64,000 nucleotides of DNA from Calliopum simillimum (lineage: Eukaryota > Arthropoda > Insecta > Diptera > Lauxaniidae): the NCBI GenBank assembly GCA_951812925.1, contig OX638370.1, positions 105,352,897-105,416,896 on the forward strand. Direction: 5' to 3'. A model generated the notes under the pieces. The model was not told the DNA's origin, ran no database searches, and saw only the letters and a list, made by a program, of their open reading frames with translations. A program made the translations under genes and the position numbers. This document shows, piece after piece, positions 36,162 through 48,031 of this stretch. Positions within the stretch are counted from its first letter, which is position 1, and the number at the start of each line of letters is the position of its first letter.

Positions 36162-36499
36162 TGGGACGTTTCACGTCAACAGGACCAGGACTGCGGCCAA
36201 AAACTGTGTGGACAAAAAATAAAATTTAGACAAATGTGGATTTTCGAATTCTGATTTCAGATTCATGATCAGCCACCCCGAAAACCCCCGAGTGATGAAA
36301 TTCTCGTCAATATATTGGAAAAAATAATTTTACGCCCTCTTTTGGAGCATGTAACGACGGTACCATATTGAAATTTTTTTAAACACCATTCGGCTTTCGA
36401 AAGCTTTTAAAAAAACGAAAATCTTAACATCAAAAACTTTATTTTTCGTTTACACAATTTTTGGTCGTAGGCCTGATCCAGTTGACGTAAAACGTCCCA
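36162..36499. mobile_element. TA-flanked MITE with TGGGACGTTTCACGTCAAC termini, 338 bp
   Basis: The left end TGGGACGTTTCACGTCAACA and the complement of the right end, TGGGACGTTTTACGTCAACT, match, with TA on both outer sides. The inner part pairs further (CCAAAAACTGTGTGG against ACACAATTTTTGG). Noncoding. Confidence 0.75.
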
Positions 36500-37270
36500 T
36501 ATAGAAAATAAATATTATTAGAAAACAGTTTTGGGTCTAGTTTAGAATAGTGTTAAGAATAACCGTTGTATCAGGATCTCATTTTGTTTTCAACCTAGAA
36601 ATTTTTGGGAGATTTTGATTTTTCTTCAAACTTTTAAATCTTTGCAAAAATTAATAGATTTTAACTTTTTTAACATTAACTTTTGCTTTGTTTAAAAAAA
36701 TTATGAACAATTTTTTAATAAAAAAAAAAGAATTACAGCTGTAAAAAACTTTTTTGTTCTTAATTTTTATTCATTAATTTCCAATATTTTGATTTACTTT
36801 AGAAGTCATCTTCAGGCACTAAAAATGCATATAAAAATCATCAGGACATTGCAAAAACAAAAAAAAAAACTCATAATGATATTAAAATAAAAAATAGTTT
36901 AATAGTTTTGAAATCATCTTAACAAAAACAAAATCCGAATCACTTACGAGTACTTTTAATGTTTTTTTTTTTCTTTTTGAGTTGAAATGAAAGATAATTT
37001 TTTAATTTATCTAGTATCCTTTTTGAGTTCAAAAGCAACTGCATTAATTTTAAATTAACATCAATATATGCAACGAAACATTGGCACAAACACACAACTA
37101 GCCACTATCACTAGTGTAAATTATGCAAATTGAAAGCTCATTACACACGTGCATAGGTTATGTGCACATGTTATGTGCATTTTGCATTTAATAAAAGCAG
37201 TTTTTTATTTATTTTTCTTATTTAGATTTTAAAATTTTATTTCATGATGATATTTCAACCGTATTTGAGT
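36500..37270. other. Gene-free AT-rich stretch
   Basis: Nothing recognised. CACATGTTATGTGCA-type near-palindromes occur at about 37150. Confidence 0.45.
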
Positions 37271-37900
37271 TATATATGTTACTAGCTGGCCTGGTTGCGA
37301 CTTCGTTCGCCCGTTCCCGATGCCCTTTACGTTTGAAGTCCATCTCCATCATCCCTCTCTTCCAATGACCAAGGATTTTAAGATCCATGTATCAACTTTT
37401 ACAATCATAGCTCCCATATGTACAGAGATATATCATTTTATATATTTTTTGTATGAAAGTTGCAACTCCCCCTTCTCTCCCCCCGAATTGTTCAAGGTGA
37501 ATGGTAGATAGAATATACAACCATGTATGTACCAAGTTTTATAACGATATCTGACATATGTGAAGAAATATAGCATTTTGTATATTTTTTGTAAAGAGGA
37601 TGCAATTTTCCTACACCTAATATCCTCCAAGTTTTGCATTGTGAATGGTAGATACATTATGCATAAGTTCACCAACTTTCATAATCATAGCTTGTATAAG
37701 TGCAGAGATATAAAATTTTTGTATTTTTTTTTTGTATGGGGGGTGCAACCCCCGTCCCCCTTAGCAGCATCTCACCCCCTTAAGAACCTTCTACAGACCA
37801 TAAGAAACAATTTTAAAAAAATTCGTGTAAACCGACCGTGTAGTTTCCGCGTCCATAAGCTACATACGGACACCATTTCATTTTTATATATATAGATTCG
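37271..37900 (+). repeat. Dispersed repeat with ~140-150 bp units, starting ACTAGCTGGCC
   Basis: After ACTAGCTGGCCTGGTTGCGA come three units, each with a CAACTTT[T/C]A[C/T]AA type segment, CAGAGATATA, TTGTAT[A/T]TTTTTTGTA and a pyrimidine-rich GCAACTCCCCCT segment (starts at about 37389, 37525 and 37668). It ends ATATATATAGATT. A related copy lies at 63070-63545 starting ACTAGCGGGGCC. Overlapping open frames across the units are not gene-like. Confidence 0.6.
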
Positions 37901-38282
37901 TTGTATTTTTACCACAAACGAAACAAGCACACACACATTAACACTTTATACATATCTATGGCTTTTTTAATTTCAGCTTTCAAAAGTAACTGTCAGTTTC
38001 AAACGAAGAAAAAAGTGCGCGTCTGTTTCAACTTCCGGTTTCGTACCGTTTCAGAACGTGACTAAAACACGAGTGCCATAAATTACCGTAACGTTTATAA
38101 TCTTATCATTGTTCGACTATTCGTATACAGATATACGGCGCTTTGGCGTCGACGCAGTAACGTATTTCAAAAGGGTCTCTCACCAGAAGAGTACATACAT
38201 ATGTACATTAGGCGGGATCAATTTGTTCGGGAAGCAAAAAATTGACAAAGAGTATAGCAACAAAAAAATCTATGAATAATTC
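37901..38282. other. Gene-free stretch
   Basis: Mixed sequence without a recognised gene; ATGTACATACATATGTACAT near 38200 is a short microsatellite-like palindrome. Confidence 0.4.
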
Positions 38283-38800
38283 TTAAAAACTTTGCACTGG
38301 CAAAGATAATATTGACTATCGTCTTCCACGTCGCTGTCTCCACACCATCTACAAAAGTCGTCAGTCTCAAACCCCATCTGTCCCAAGTGCCTGCATAGCG
38401 TATTATGCCCTGTAACTACTTGCTGCACTTTAAAAGCAATTTAGTAAACCTTATCTTAGGAGTGTTATTAATAGTTTTGGTCGTTTGATAATGAGTCGAG
38501 TTGCCCCATCTCCTCATCAACCATTTTATCTTAAATTATCTTGCAATCGTGTGTCATTGGTGGTTTAACAATATGATTAATATTCTCTGTAGGCAATTAT
38601 GAGCCCCTCTTAGCTAACTCATCTGCCTTTATATTTTTATGTCCGGGTACCCCAGCACAGTTCTACATTGTGTTGTTCGTTAAGAACCTGAAGCTCTCTG
38701 CGACAACGGCTGACTACCTCAGATCTTATATTCCTCTTTTGCGGAGCTTTAATGGCAGCTTGACTATCGATGTAAATGGTTATATCGGTAGCATGTACAT
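38283..38800 (-). pseudogene. Non-LTR retrotransposon C-terminus, frameshifted and interrupted by a MITE
   Basis: The minus strand gives VHATDITIYIDSQAAIKA, then VVSRCRRELQVLNEQHNVEL and CWG. At the usual WVPGH motif an extra G shifts the frame, and the adjacent frame continues HKNIKADELAKRGS to a stop. Further on it reads VVTGHNTLCRHLGQMGFETD followed by DFCRWCGDSDVEDDSQYYLC, the C-terminal zinc-binding tail. This is the RNase H plus tail of a Jockey/I-type element. At its 5' side the frame is cut by the 38801-39829 element. The G insertion, stops and MITE show it is inactive. Confidence 0.8.
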
Positions 38801-39829
38801 TAGATCGGTTCGATTTTGTATGAAGCAAAAAAAAATCATCCCGTAACCGATTCAAAAGTTAAAATGACTCTTAAAAACGATATCTGCATTATTTTTTTTT
38901 TTTTTTTTTTTCATTACGAGAAAAACCAATGGAGCACTTTTGATTCTACTGAAGGCCTATTTTGGAGACAAAAACATGTTTTTTGGTCATAATTTTTTTT
39001 CATTACAAAATGGATACTCATGTTTTTACAAAAAATTTGGCGCTTAAAAATTGTAAATTTTTTTTGGGGGTATAGATAACATTAGCGCCCCAAAATCGAT
39101 TTTTTTACGTTTTTCAATTACGCGAACGAAAAAACGATTTTTTTCTCAAAGCAAGGCATCTACGAAAAAAGTATATAAGGCAAAAAATGCTCAGAATTGT
39201 CTAAAAAATACGTGTGAATTTTATGAGATGGCTTATAATTTTTCAGAGCTTGATAAAAAAAAGAAAAAAAATACAAAAATTCAAACCTAGCATTTTGCTG
39301 ACACACAGCTGAACATTTAATTTGATAAATTTTTAAATAACTATTCAATATCTCAAAAAATTCTGAAAAAATTCACAAGTATTTTTTAGACAATTCGAAG
39401 CATTTTTTGCGTACACAATTTTTTCGTAGATGCCTTGCGTTTGAGTAAAAAATCGTTTTTTCAACCGCGTAATTGAAAAACGTAAAAAAAAAATCAATTT
39501 TGGGATGCAAATATTATCTATATCCCCAAAAAAAAAAAAAAAAATAATAATTTTTAAACGCTATAATTTGTTTAAGAACATAGTCTTTAAATCAAAAGCA
39601 CCTTTGGGTATACATTTTGTAATGAAAAAAAGTTATGACCAAAAAACATGTTTTTTAGACAAAATAGGCCTTCAGTAGAATCAAAAGTGCTACATTGGTT
39701 TTTCTCGGAATGAAAAAGAAATGATGTACTCACTTAGATATAGTTTTTAAGAGTCTTTCTAATTTTTGAATCGGTTTTGGAATGATTTTTTTTTTTTTTT
39801 TTTGCTTCATACAAAATTGAACCGGTCCA
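38801..39829. mobile_element. hAT-like fold-back MITE with 8-bp target duplication
   Basis: The left terminus TAGATCGGTTCGATTTTGTA and the complement of the right, TGGACCGGTTCAATTTTGTA, match, and the arms pair over about 380 bp (ATACAAAATCGAACC, AAAAACATGTTTTTTGG, CTCAAAGCAAGGCATCTACG). The flanks are ATGTACAT (38793-38800) and ATGTACTT (39830-39837), an 8-bp duplication with one mismatch, the size made by hAT transposases. It lies inside the retrotransposon fragment at 38283-38800. No transposase. Confidence 0.8.
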
Positions 39830-39837
39830 ATGTACTT

Positions 39838-41775
39838 ACATTCTTTTGAAAGCTTTCAACATTGATAAACGCTGATAACAAAAAGTTTTAAGGAGCTAAA
39901 TATTTGTATGTATGTTAGTATATATCAATGTTTACTCGTATTTGTTTGTTACGTACTGGTTTTGTCAATGACTTCGTGAGCTTTTCATTCACGCGTAGTT
40001 TGTTGATACGTCGTTTATTACGTACATATGTACATTAGAGTTGCACATTTGTGGTCAAGGGCTATGAGGGTAAGCAAATCGGTCATACCACTCAGAAAGA
40101 CTTTTTTACATATGTACGTATGTTAATGGTTTTGAAATCAAAATTACAGATTACATAATTATGTATGTAGATTAGTGTAGTCGCCATTACAATATTGAAA
40201 AAAAAAAAGTGTCAGTCCAAAGATTGAAAATGCATCCAAGTCGATTACTAAAATACTACTACTGATATACTTACATACATATCACTTAATAAGTTATAAA
40301 TAAAGTTAGAGTTCTCACAGAGAAAAAGCCAAACCATAAGGAAATTTTTTATTTCCGGTTTCTTACCGATTATAAAACATGACTTTGACGTTACACACTT
40401 AGGGTTGCCAGATACGATTTGGGTTTCGCCTGGACTGTTGGAGAACAAATTTAGATTTTACTGGACATTATAAAAAAAAACTGTAATATTCTGGACAAAG
40501 AAATGCAAGTTAATTTAAAAAGGAAAACATTACAAAATTCTGGTACACACGTGTAGGTACGTAATATATTAAACTATAAATAAGCCTCTGATATTCCCTG
40601 TTTAAAACAAACTTCTCTTCATGGACATTTTAATGGTCTAATTTTTTGCAACAAATATTTATCCAGAATTTTAAAATGTAGGTAAACAGTGTATTTAGAG
40701 TTTGCCAGATTTTCATATAATGTTATTTTATAATAAATATTTGTATATGGGTGATTCTACTCACGAGAGAATATTCTTCGGTTCACATATCGTTACATAT
40801 TTTTTGTAATAATATTTCATTGATTTATAATCTGAAAAGTGAAAAAACCTAAGCTTTCTGGCCTCAGATTCCTGGAAACTGAAAGATCTAATTTTTGTTT
40901 TTTAGTAGTAAATATAATATGGTTTCGACAAACAGTGTTGAATAAGATTATTTGCTTAGGTACTCAGCTCATTTTCCTTTTAGCAGCCATAAAATTCGTG
41001 CATCCAATTTTTTTGATAGGCCCGTTTTAGAAAGTTCCAAAAATACCAAAGCTCAACAAAGAACTTTAAGATAGGGAAAATTCAAAACTTCATTCTGCCT
41101 CCTTTACATTAAATATTTATCTGAATATACTGTATTTACGTAAAAATCAGTGATTTTATAAAATTTTAATCAATTTTAATTTCAATAAAAAAGAACCCTT
41201 AAAAAACTAAAAGCAGAAACCGTCTGTATCTTTTTTATTTAGATCTAACGACGCTCTTAGTGTCCGAGATCTTAAAAGAAAACTGAAATTCGAAGAAACT
41301 AATCACTAGAACTTACTAAAAAATAAGTTATGATACTGAAATATAATATATATACATATTCGGTTTTTTGTATAGTATTTTGGGATATATTCATCGCAAG
41401 GTCGGAACACTCTTTAAGCCCAAAAGTACGGCCTGCGATTTTTGGGTTTTTGGCTTAAGTGTGCGGTACGGCGCACAGTGGTATGGCTTCATACATGTTT
41501 TGGAAAAAAATAGAAGGATTGCTCCTATAATAATGAAATTTCGCATGCTTAATTAGTTATAGCTAGTTCAGAAAAATTCTAAAAATGGGCGTGATACGTC
41601 AACGCCTTCTTTTGTTGAAAAAAAAAGGAGTGACTAGTTAAGAAATACTCCAAAAATGGATATGTAAACGGACACGCCTACTTCCCATAGAAAATACACA
41701 GGTCGAGCGTAATCAAATATAAGTTTTACTTCCTTCACGTGTACTGAGTTGCACGGGGTTTTTTATTATTTTTTT
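39838..41775. other. Gene-free stretch
   Basis: No supported gene. The right-hand continuation of the interrupted retrotransposon frame is not recognisable beyond 39838. GCACAGTGGTATGGC at about 41472 and GGACACGCCTACTTCCCAT at about 41670 are isolated pieces of repeats seen elsewhere. Confidence 0.4.
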
Positions 41776-43447
41776 AACCCTTTCGACCCGGCTGGGACAA
41801 TATATCCCAATTTACATATATGTATATATTAGACTGACCCAAAAAAACTAAAGGTGTTCCGATCTTAGGTGCTCAGCACTCAAAATGTTCGGTAGGGTCT
41901 ATAAATTACGTGTGTAAATTTTGGTAAAAAAATATTGAGATTTAGCACTCGCGCAAGCTCGATAAGTGGCGCTGCCTTGACCGTACGAGAATAGGGTGGA
42001 AATTGATAAAAAAGGATAGGAACAATTTTTTTTTCTGTCCTACTTTATGTTTTCGAGGTCGCTGAAGACAATGGCATTGCCAGTTTTTGGAAAAGATTCC
42101 AAGATTTCAAGATATTTAAGATATCTCTCAAAAAAAAAAAAAAAAATTTGAGATTTTTGTTATATTAAATTGCCATTAATCGTAGGAAAATTTTGTATTT
42201 TTTTTTTTCTCGGACACTAGTCTTGTAGCCTAGATTGTGACAAACAAAATGAGTGGTCGCACAATATTTTTTGACAAAATCTTCTCGAGATATCGGCTAC
42301 AGACTGAACCGCCGTCCTGTCGTATTGCCGGTCACTGGGGATATCTGCCGAATTTACGCTATTATCATTGGTTTTTGAGATCCTACCTTGTACTTTGGAT
42401 GTCGCTGGAGATGCTGGAACATTTATTTTCACGATAAAATGCAAATATTTCAACACATTCAAGATATTCCTATGATAAATTTCCCTAGTGGGATTTCCAA
42501 TGAAAAGCAGAACTAGCTCTAAAACCTCGACATAATTTTTCCGCGCATGATTCATCTGGAGCTAGTGATTGATGACCATCGCGGGTTTCTTCTGGAGAGA
42601 TAAAAATATCTCCCAAATTTTTCAGTGGAAGATAAAAAAATTTGGGACACGTTGGTACCTTTCCAGAAGAAAACCGCGATGGTCATCAATCACTAGCTGC
42701 AGATGAATCATGCGCGGAAAATTTATGTCGAGGTTTTAGAGCTAGTTCTGCTTTTCATTGGAAATCCCACTAGGGAAATTTATCATAGGAATATCTTGAA
42801 TGTATTGAAATACTTGCATTTTATCGTGAAAATAAATGTACCCGCATCTCCAGCGACGTCGAAAGTACAAGGTAGGATCTCAAAAATCAATGAAAATAGC
42901 GTAAAATCGGCAGATATCCCCAGTGACCGGCAATACGGCAGGACGGCGGTTCAGTCTGTGGCCGATATCTCGAGAAGATTTTGTCAAAAAATATTGTGAG
43001 ACCACTCATTTTGTTCGTCACAATCTAGGCTACAAGACTAGTGTCCGAGAAAAAAAAATAAAAAATTTTCCTACGATTAATTGCAATTTAATCTAACAAA
43101 AATCTCAAATTTTTTTTTTTTCGAGAGATATCTTAAATGTCTTGAAATCTTGGAATCTTTTCCAAAAACTGGCAATGCCATTGTCTTCAGCGACCTCGAA
43201 AACATAAAGTAGGACAGAATAAAAAATTGTTCCTATCCTTTTTTATCAATTTCCACGGGCTGAAAGAACCCTATTCTCGTACGGTCAAGGCAGCGCCACT
43301 TATCGAGCTTGCGCGAGTGCTAAATCTCAATATTTTTTTACCAAAATTTACACACGTAATTTATAGACCCTACCGAACATTTTGAGTGCTGAGCACCTAA
43401 GATCGGGTCAGTCTAGTATATATTGTCCCAGACGGGTCGAAAGTGTT
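41776..43447. mobile_element. 1.67-kb fold-back element with CTTTCGACCCG ends
   Basis: Both ends carry CTTTCGACCCG[G/T]CTGGGAC followed by AATATAT and TAGACTGACC (inverted at the right). Arms of about 750 bp pair almost base for base, for example GGTCGCTGAAGACAATGGCA at about 42058 and its complement at about 43180. The loop is about 100 bp near 42575-42680. The same 98-residue open frame appears in both arms (42262-42555 minus, 42703-42999 plus) with only six changed residues. It lacks any recognised domain, so it is treated as arm sequence. Left-end extra bases at about 41806-41826 are a small insertion. Confidence 0.85.
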
Positions 43448-43492
43448 ATGTTTAACTACTTATTTTTTATAAATTTAAAAAAATTTTTTTAA

Positions 43493-44484
43493 ATTCAATT
43501 AATACGAACTTTTCAGTCAAATTTGCAACAAACAACAACCGACGCAAAGTGGCGACATCTGGCATTTCTCGTTGCAAAAATCATAACTTCTGAACCATTT
43601 AAGATATTTTAATAGGGTGAAAAGCAATGTTTTGTTAAAGTTCGATTTTCCGTAAATTGCATACATATCGTTAGTAAAAATCCCGAAACGGTCAAATATT
43701 TCAGAAATTGGACGTTAAATCAAAAAACAAAAACACACGTGTCCAATAATTTTCAGAGATCTATTCATCGATATTAATTTTGACCCCCTCTCACCCCCGA
43801 CGGAGGTGGGGCAGGGGAAAGTTCAAAATTTTAAATGGAAACCCCCATTTTTTTATTGCAGATTCGGATTCTACGTAAAAAAATACGAAAATTTTGTCAG
43901 GAAAATGTTTTCTTATCTTGCCTAGATAGCGCTGTAATTGACAAAAACAAAATTAAAAACCATTTCCTCAGAAGATCAACATCATGGTTAATGTAAGCAG
44001 ACAAATCAACAAGCGATTTGCAAACATGACTTTCAGAAAAGTACAGTCACCTCAGACATTCAAAAAGAAAAATCCTTTATTTTGAGTGTTACTTGTTAGT
44101 ATATGGATCGTTTATAGCATTAATAGAAAAAAATTAACTTTTCTTTCATAAGTTGCAGAAAAATTAGAACATCTTGCAAAAAAAAAAAAAACAAAAAAAA
44201 GATTGAAAAACCCTGAAAAACCATTGACTTTGACCAGCTCTACAAAGCGAACCATTTTTTCAAATGAATTAATAATTATATTCTTGAGTATTGAGTATTT
44301 CTTTATCGAACTGCATCATTAGATTTGCGAATTTCCACCACACCAAAATTGATTTTTGCAACCACTTTTGAGAAATGTCGCCAGTGTGCGACGCTACAAA
44401 TATTAACTTGGAAATTGGTGACATGTTTGTAGCGTCGGTTGTTGTTCACTGCAAATTTGACTGAAAAGTTCGTATTAATTGAAT
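43493..44484. mobile_element. MITE with ATTCAATTAATACGAAC termini, ~990 bp
   Basis: The left ATTCAATTAATACGAACTTT and the right AAAGTTCGTATTAATTGAAT are perfect inverted copies. The match continues through TTCAGTCAAATTTGCA and ACAACAACCGACGC (about 55 bp). The interior is noncoding and contains a GC-rich patch CACCCCCGACGGAGGTGGGG at about 43793. Confidence 0.75.
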
Positions 44485-44497
44485 ATTAATCATTTAT

Positions 44498-44860
44498 CAG
44501 GCCTGTTCCGTAATCCGCGTGGTTTCAATTACTTTTCACTTTGGAGGCTTTTTCATGAAAATGGTGAGTCACACGATAAAAAGTATAAGAATCTTTTTTG
44601 TGGAGACTGATTGGCATTAACGAAAAAGTTACCGCTTAGGAAATATTATTAAAAAACCGCAAAAAGTCGAAAAACTCGACTTTATCGAATATTTCCGAAA
44701 CAGTTACTTTTTCGTAAATACAAATGAATATCATTTGTAGAACATATAAGTCTCCACAAAAAAGATTCTTATACTTTTTTATCGTGTGGCTCACCATTTT
44801 CATGAAAAAGCCTCCAAAGTGAAAAGTAATTGAAACCACGCGGATTACGGAACAGGCCTG
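44498..44860. mobile_element. CAGGCCTGTTCCG hairpin MITE, copy 1 (363 bp)
   Basis: CAGGCCTGTTCCGTAATCCG at the left and its exact complement at the right. Arms extend about 110 bp through GTGGTTTCAATTACTTTTCA and CATGAAAATGGTGAGTCAC. Flanking TAT on both sides may be the target duplication. Three or more related ends form the cluster at 55138-55893. Confidence 0.85.
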
Positions 44861-45716
44861 TATATTTGTGAAAACCATTTTTTTTAATGTCCCTAGGAAC
44901 AAAAAAAAAAAAAAAAAAAACAATTTTCCAACCGTATTATTATGTTTATAATATTTATTTTTAATTATTTATGTATTTAAAAAAATACAAATACAAAAAT
45001 GGTAATTAAAAATATACACGAACATAATCAACGTTATTTAGTTAAAAGTTCACATATAAAATAAAAATGTTTGAGAAAGTGCTTAACTAACATCTGCTAA
45101 AATTGGCTTAAAAATTAAAAATTGCTTTAAAATTCAGTGCAAAGAGTAATAAAAAGAATTACTGCTATTAACAAGGCATAATAAGGGTTTGTAAAAAAAA
45201 AGTAAAAAACGAAACAAGCTCAGCTTAGCTTCACATGAGAATATGTAACAGCAAAAATACTTAACTATTTTGAAAAGTACTAATACTTAGAATAGACTAA
45301 AAAGAGACATAAATATATACTAATAGTTTTTTTTAAAAAAAAAAGATAATACGTAGAATACATATGAGTATAAAAGGAAAAATAAAAGCCTAAAAATTTC
45401 AATAGAAAATTTGCAGCTTAACTTTAATGTTTAAAATACTGTTTTTTTTTTTTAATTTTATTTTTGTTGACGTTTTCATTGTTGTGGCGCGTATACATAC
45501 AACCTGCTTTATGCGATGCGTTGAGATTATTATTTTTTAATTCGAGTTTTATGGGCATTTTGTGAGGTCGTGATTGGCATCAATATGCATTATTCTGCTA
45601 AAATACTTTTTTCTTTCAGGAAATTTGGAAAATAACATAATTTACCAACTTCATGAGTTGTATGAATGGGGGAGGGTGGTTTTGGGGCAAGTATGCATGA
45701 AATGAAGAGTATTTGT
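44861..45716. other. Gene-free AT-rich stretch downstream of the Myb/SANT gene
   Basis: Long A/T runs and no gene. Part may belong to the 3' UTR of the minus-strand gene if the nearest polyadenylation signal is not used. Confidence 0.45.
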
Positions 45717-45722
45717 TTTATT
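45717..45722 (-). terminator. Polyadenylation signal AATAAA of the Myb/SANT gene
   Basis: AATAAA on the minus strand about 30 bases after the stop codon at 45751-45753. It is close to the stop, so a longer 3' UTR with another signal is possible. Confidence 0.4.
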
Positions 45723-45750
45723 GATTGGTGGTGATTTCAACAAAGCCACA

Positions 45751-47839
45751 TCAGTTGGGTTTAATTTCCGTACCGGATACATTTGCTGCATTATTATGCA
45801 GTTCCAATTTTACACCTGTGCATCCTGTTGTATTGTTCCGTGCCGCGTAAACACGCATGCGAGCTTCATGCTCCAATTTATTGTGCAACATACGCGTTTC
45901 ATGCTCTTCACGCAGCTGTTGCAATTTCAATTCTTCTTGTTTGCGATAATAATTGAGTTTCAATTCTTGTTCCATTTGCTGTTGGCGTAGTTTTTGTTCA
46001 TGTTCACGACGTGCAAAATCCATTTCAGCTAAACGTGCTCGTTTAATTAATTCGTAAAGGTCTTTCTTATAGCTTTCGTCAGCTAAAACAGTAGCGGCAG
46101 CAACGATCGGTTGTTGGACGACAGCATTTATTTGTGGCAATGATAAGTCCAATGATTGGATTGACTGAAAAAGCAAAATATGTATTTGTATGAAAATTAT
46201 TTGGGCGGAAATAAAGCTCAAATTTTGGGCGTTATTTCCTAAATGATTATCGCCCAAGTTTATAAGCAAATATTTTGGGCGTTATTTCGTTTTTGTTCTT
46301 GGAGGTGGTTTCATATTTTTTGGGCGTTATTACGTTTTTGTTTAGGGCGTTATTACGTTTTTGTTTAGGGCGTTATTATGTCATTTTATTTTTTGGGCGT
46401 TAGGGGGTGTCCATAAATTACGTCAAACAAATTTTACGATTTTTGGACCCCCTACCCTCGTAAAGTTTCTTGTGAACAAAATATGCTTGAAAATATCAAA
46501 ATTTTTTTTCTATTTCAATTGTGTGACATCACACTTTTCAAAAACACCAGACCCCTCTGTCACACTTTGTCAGAAATTTGTGAACCCCCTTATGGACAGA
46601 CCCTTATTTCGTTTTTTTTTTTTTTGGCGTTATTTCCTAATGCCACTAAAATTTAAAAATTATTGGTTTCAATTGAAGACCTTACTGCAAGGGTACATCT
46701 CAATTTTGTGATGAAAATTACTTATCACTAACCCTACAAAATCTTTTGTACCCGGATATATAGGAAGGCTGATCATCGTAAATATTAATCATTCAAATTA
46801 TTATTTTAGGATTTCCTAACTTATGTACCTACACGTATTTTTGTTGCCCATTTTTTGCTGGACATGTAAATTCTGTAAAAACTTACATTTTGACTTCGCT
46901 GCCGCTTCGGTTTGCTTCCCTGTTGTTGCCCTTGTTGTGGCTTCTTTTGCCTTTTGCTGCTGCTCTGACTGTTATTGCTGTTATTTCCCTGGCGTATAGA
47001 CGTTACATTTTGCGATTCATTTTGTGATTCTCCAGCGGAATGCTGTGGTGAATCTGATAAATTCGAATCTATTCCTGCTGCTGCAGTAGCTGAATTTTGC
47101 GTTTGTAGCAATAGCAACGATGACGACTCATCGCTAATAGCTGCTGGCAAAGCAGCTAAAGGCGTATCTTCATCAATGTCCAATTCTTCTTTTTTTAAAT
47201 TGATATCAGCAACAGTGGTAGCATTGTCCGCTGGTGCGCGTGTATGACTACGCGTTACCATAGGTTCCTTTTGCATCTCCTCCATAAAATCTAGCAATTC
47301 CGTGCCTTCGAGCACAGAAGATTTGGGATTTTTATTTTGATATTCACGTTTTGCAGTGTTTTTCATGCTACGCCACTGAACTTGAATTTGTTCCAAGGAA
47401 CGATGTCGAAAATTCAAAGCATTAAACCTGAAAAAAAAAATAAAAATAGAACTTTAATCGAACTATGCGGTTGGCAATGAAATTCTCATTTACTGTTTTG
47501 TTATTTGCATCCACGCCAAGCGTTTGGCTTTAATACTCTTTGCATCCACTAGACGATTTTCCACATAGTCCACCTTGGGTTTAATTACCTCCAGTAGCAA
47601 ACACTATGGGCGTGTTAAGTGAAAAAATTTTAAAAGAAAGTTAAATAACGTTAAAATGTTGATTTTCATTTATCTACCCTTTCTGTATCCTCCCAATTGA
47701 GTGAACGCTTCTTTCTGGTTTGTTTTTTCTTACTTTTTCCATCCGCAGACTGTTCGTCATCTACAACTGCATCGGACGGGAGCTCTTCATCGTCGTTGGG
47801 TTCCTGTGAATCTGCTGGACTCTTTTGATCTTGCGACAT
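45751..47839 (-). CDS. Myb/SANT-like (zeste-type) DNA-binding protein, four exons
   Basis: Exons by splice consensus: 47678-47839, 47494-47603, 46887-47427 and 45751-46164, joining in frame to 408 residues. The start MSQDQKSPAD is preferred over an in-frame ATG at 47882-47884. Residues ~43-125 form a Myb/SANT-like domain of the zeste/Adf type (RSLNWEDTER, CLLLEVIKPKVDYVENRLVD, KRLAWMQITKQFNA, LEQIQVQWRSMKNTAKREY). A low-complexity acidic and Q/S-rich middle follows, with a basic run (SSKRQKKPQQG, GSKPKRQRSQ) that could be a nuclear signal. Residues ~315-390 are a charged coiled coil (ARREHEQKLRQQQMEQELK). This layout fits a nuclear regulator that oligomerises. The exact fly orthologue is not recognised. 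Its last intron carries a MITE and a minisatellite. Confidence 0.85.
46268..46400. repeat. Intronic minisatellite, GGGCGTTATT[A/T]CGTTTTTGTT units
   Basis: GGGCGTTATTTCG or GGGCGTTATTACG is repeated about five times at 22-50 bp spacing between 46215 and 46400, with a last TTGGCGTTATTTCC at about 46624. The array is split by the MITE at 46400-46606. It lies in the intron between exons 3 and 4 of the Myb/SANT gene. Confidence 0.7.
46400..46606. mobile_element. Intronic MITE with GGTGTCCATAAATTACG ends
   Basis: TAGGGGGTGTCCATAAATTA at the left and CCCCTTATGGACAGACCCTTA at the right are inverted relatives of the 34771-34903 element. It sits within the GGGCGTTATT minisatellite, whose unit resumes on the far side. 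The sequence between does not pair extensively. Confidence 0.65.
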
Positions 47840-48031
47840 TTTTAAAATTAGCAAAATGTTTCCATTTAACGCTTCCAATTTCATTTTACTTTACTTTAAT
47901 TCTTTTCTGTGATTTTTTTCTGTTTTCTCTGAATTTTTCTTTCGCTTGGAATTTTTGTTTATATGTGAAAATGTTTTCAAAAAGGAGAAAAAAAAAATCC
48001 AATTAGGCATCTGTCAAAAATCCAATTCGGG

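Noticed and set aside
37320..37895. Overlapping open frames in the ACTAGCTGG repeat
   Set aside because: They follow the ~140-bp unit and change frame between units.
42217..42999. Matching ORFs in opposite arms as a possible protein gene
   Set aside because: Identity is explained by the inverted arms, and no domain or splice signals support a product.
46361..46711. 116-codon plus-strand frame
   Set aside because: Falls in the MITE within an intron of the minus-strand Myb/SANT gene.
47701..48006. 101-codon plus-strand frame
   Set aside because: Antisense shadow of Myb/SANT exon 1 and its upstream region.
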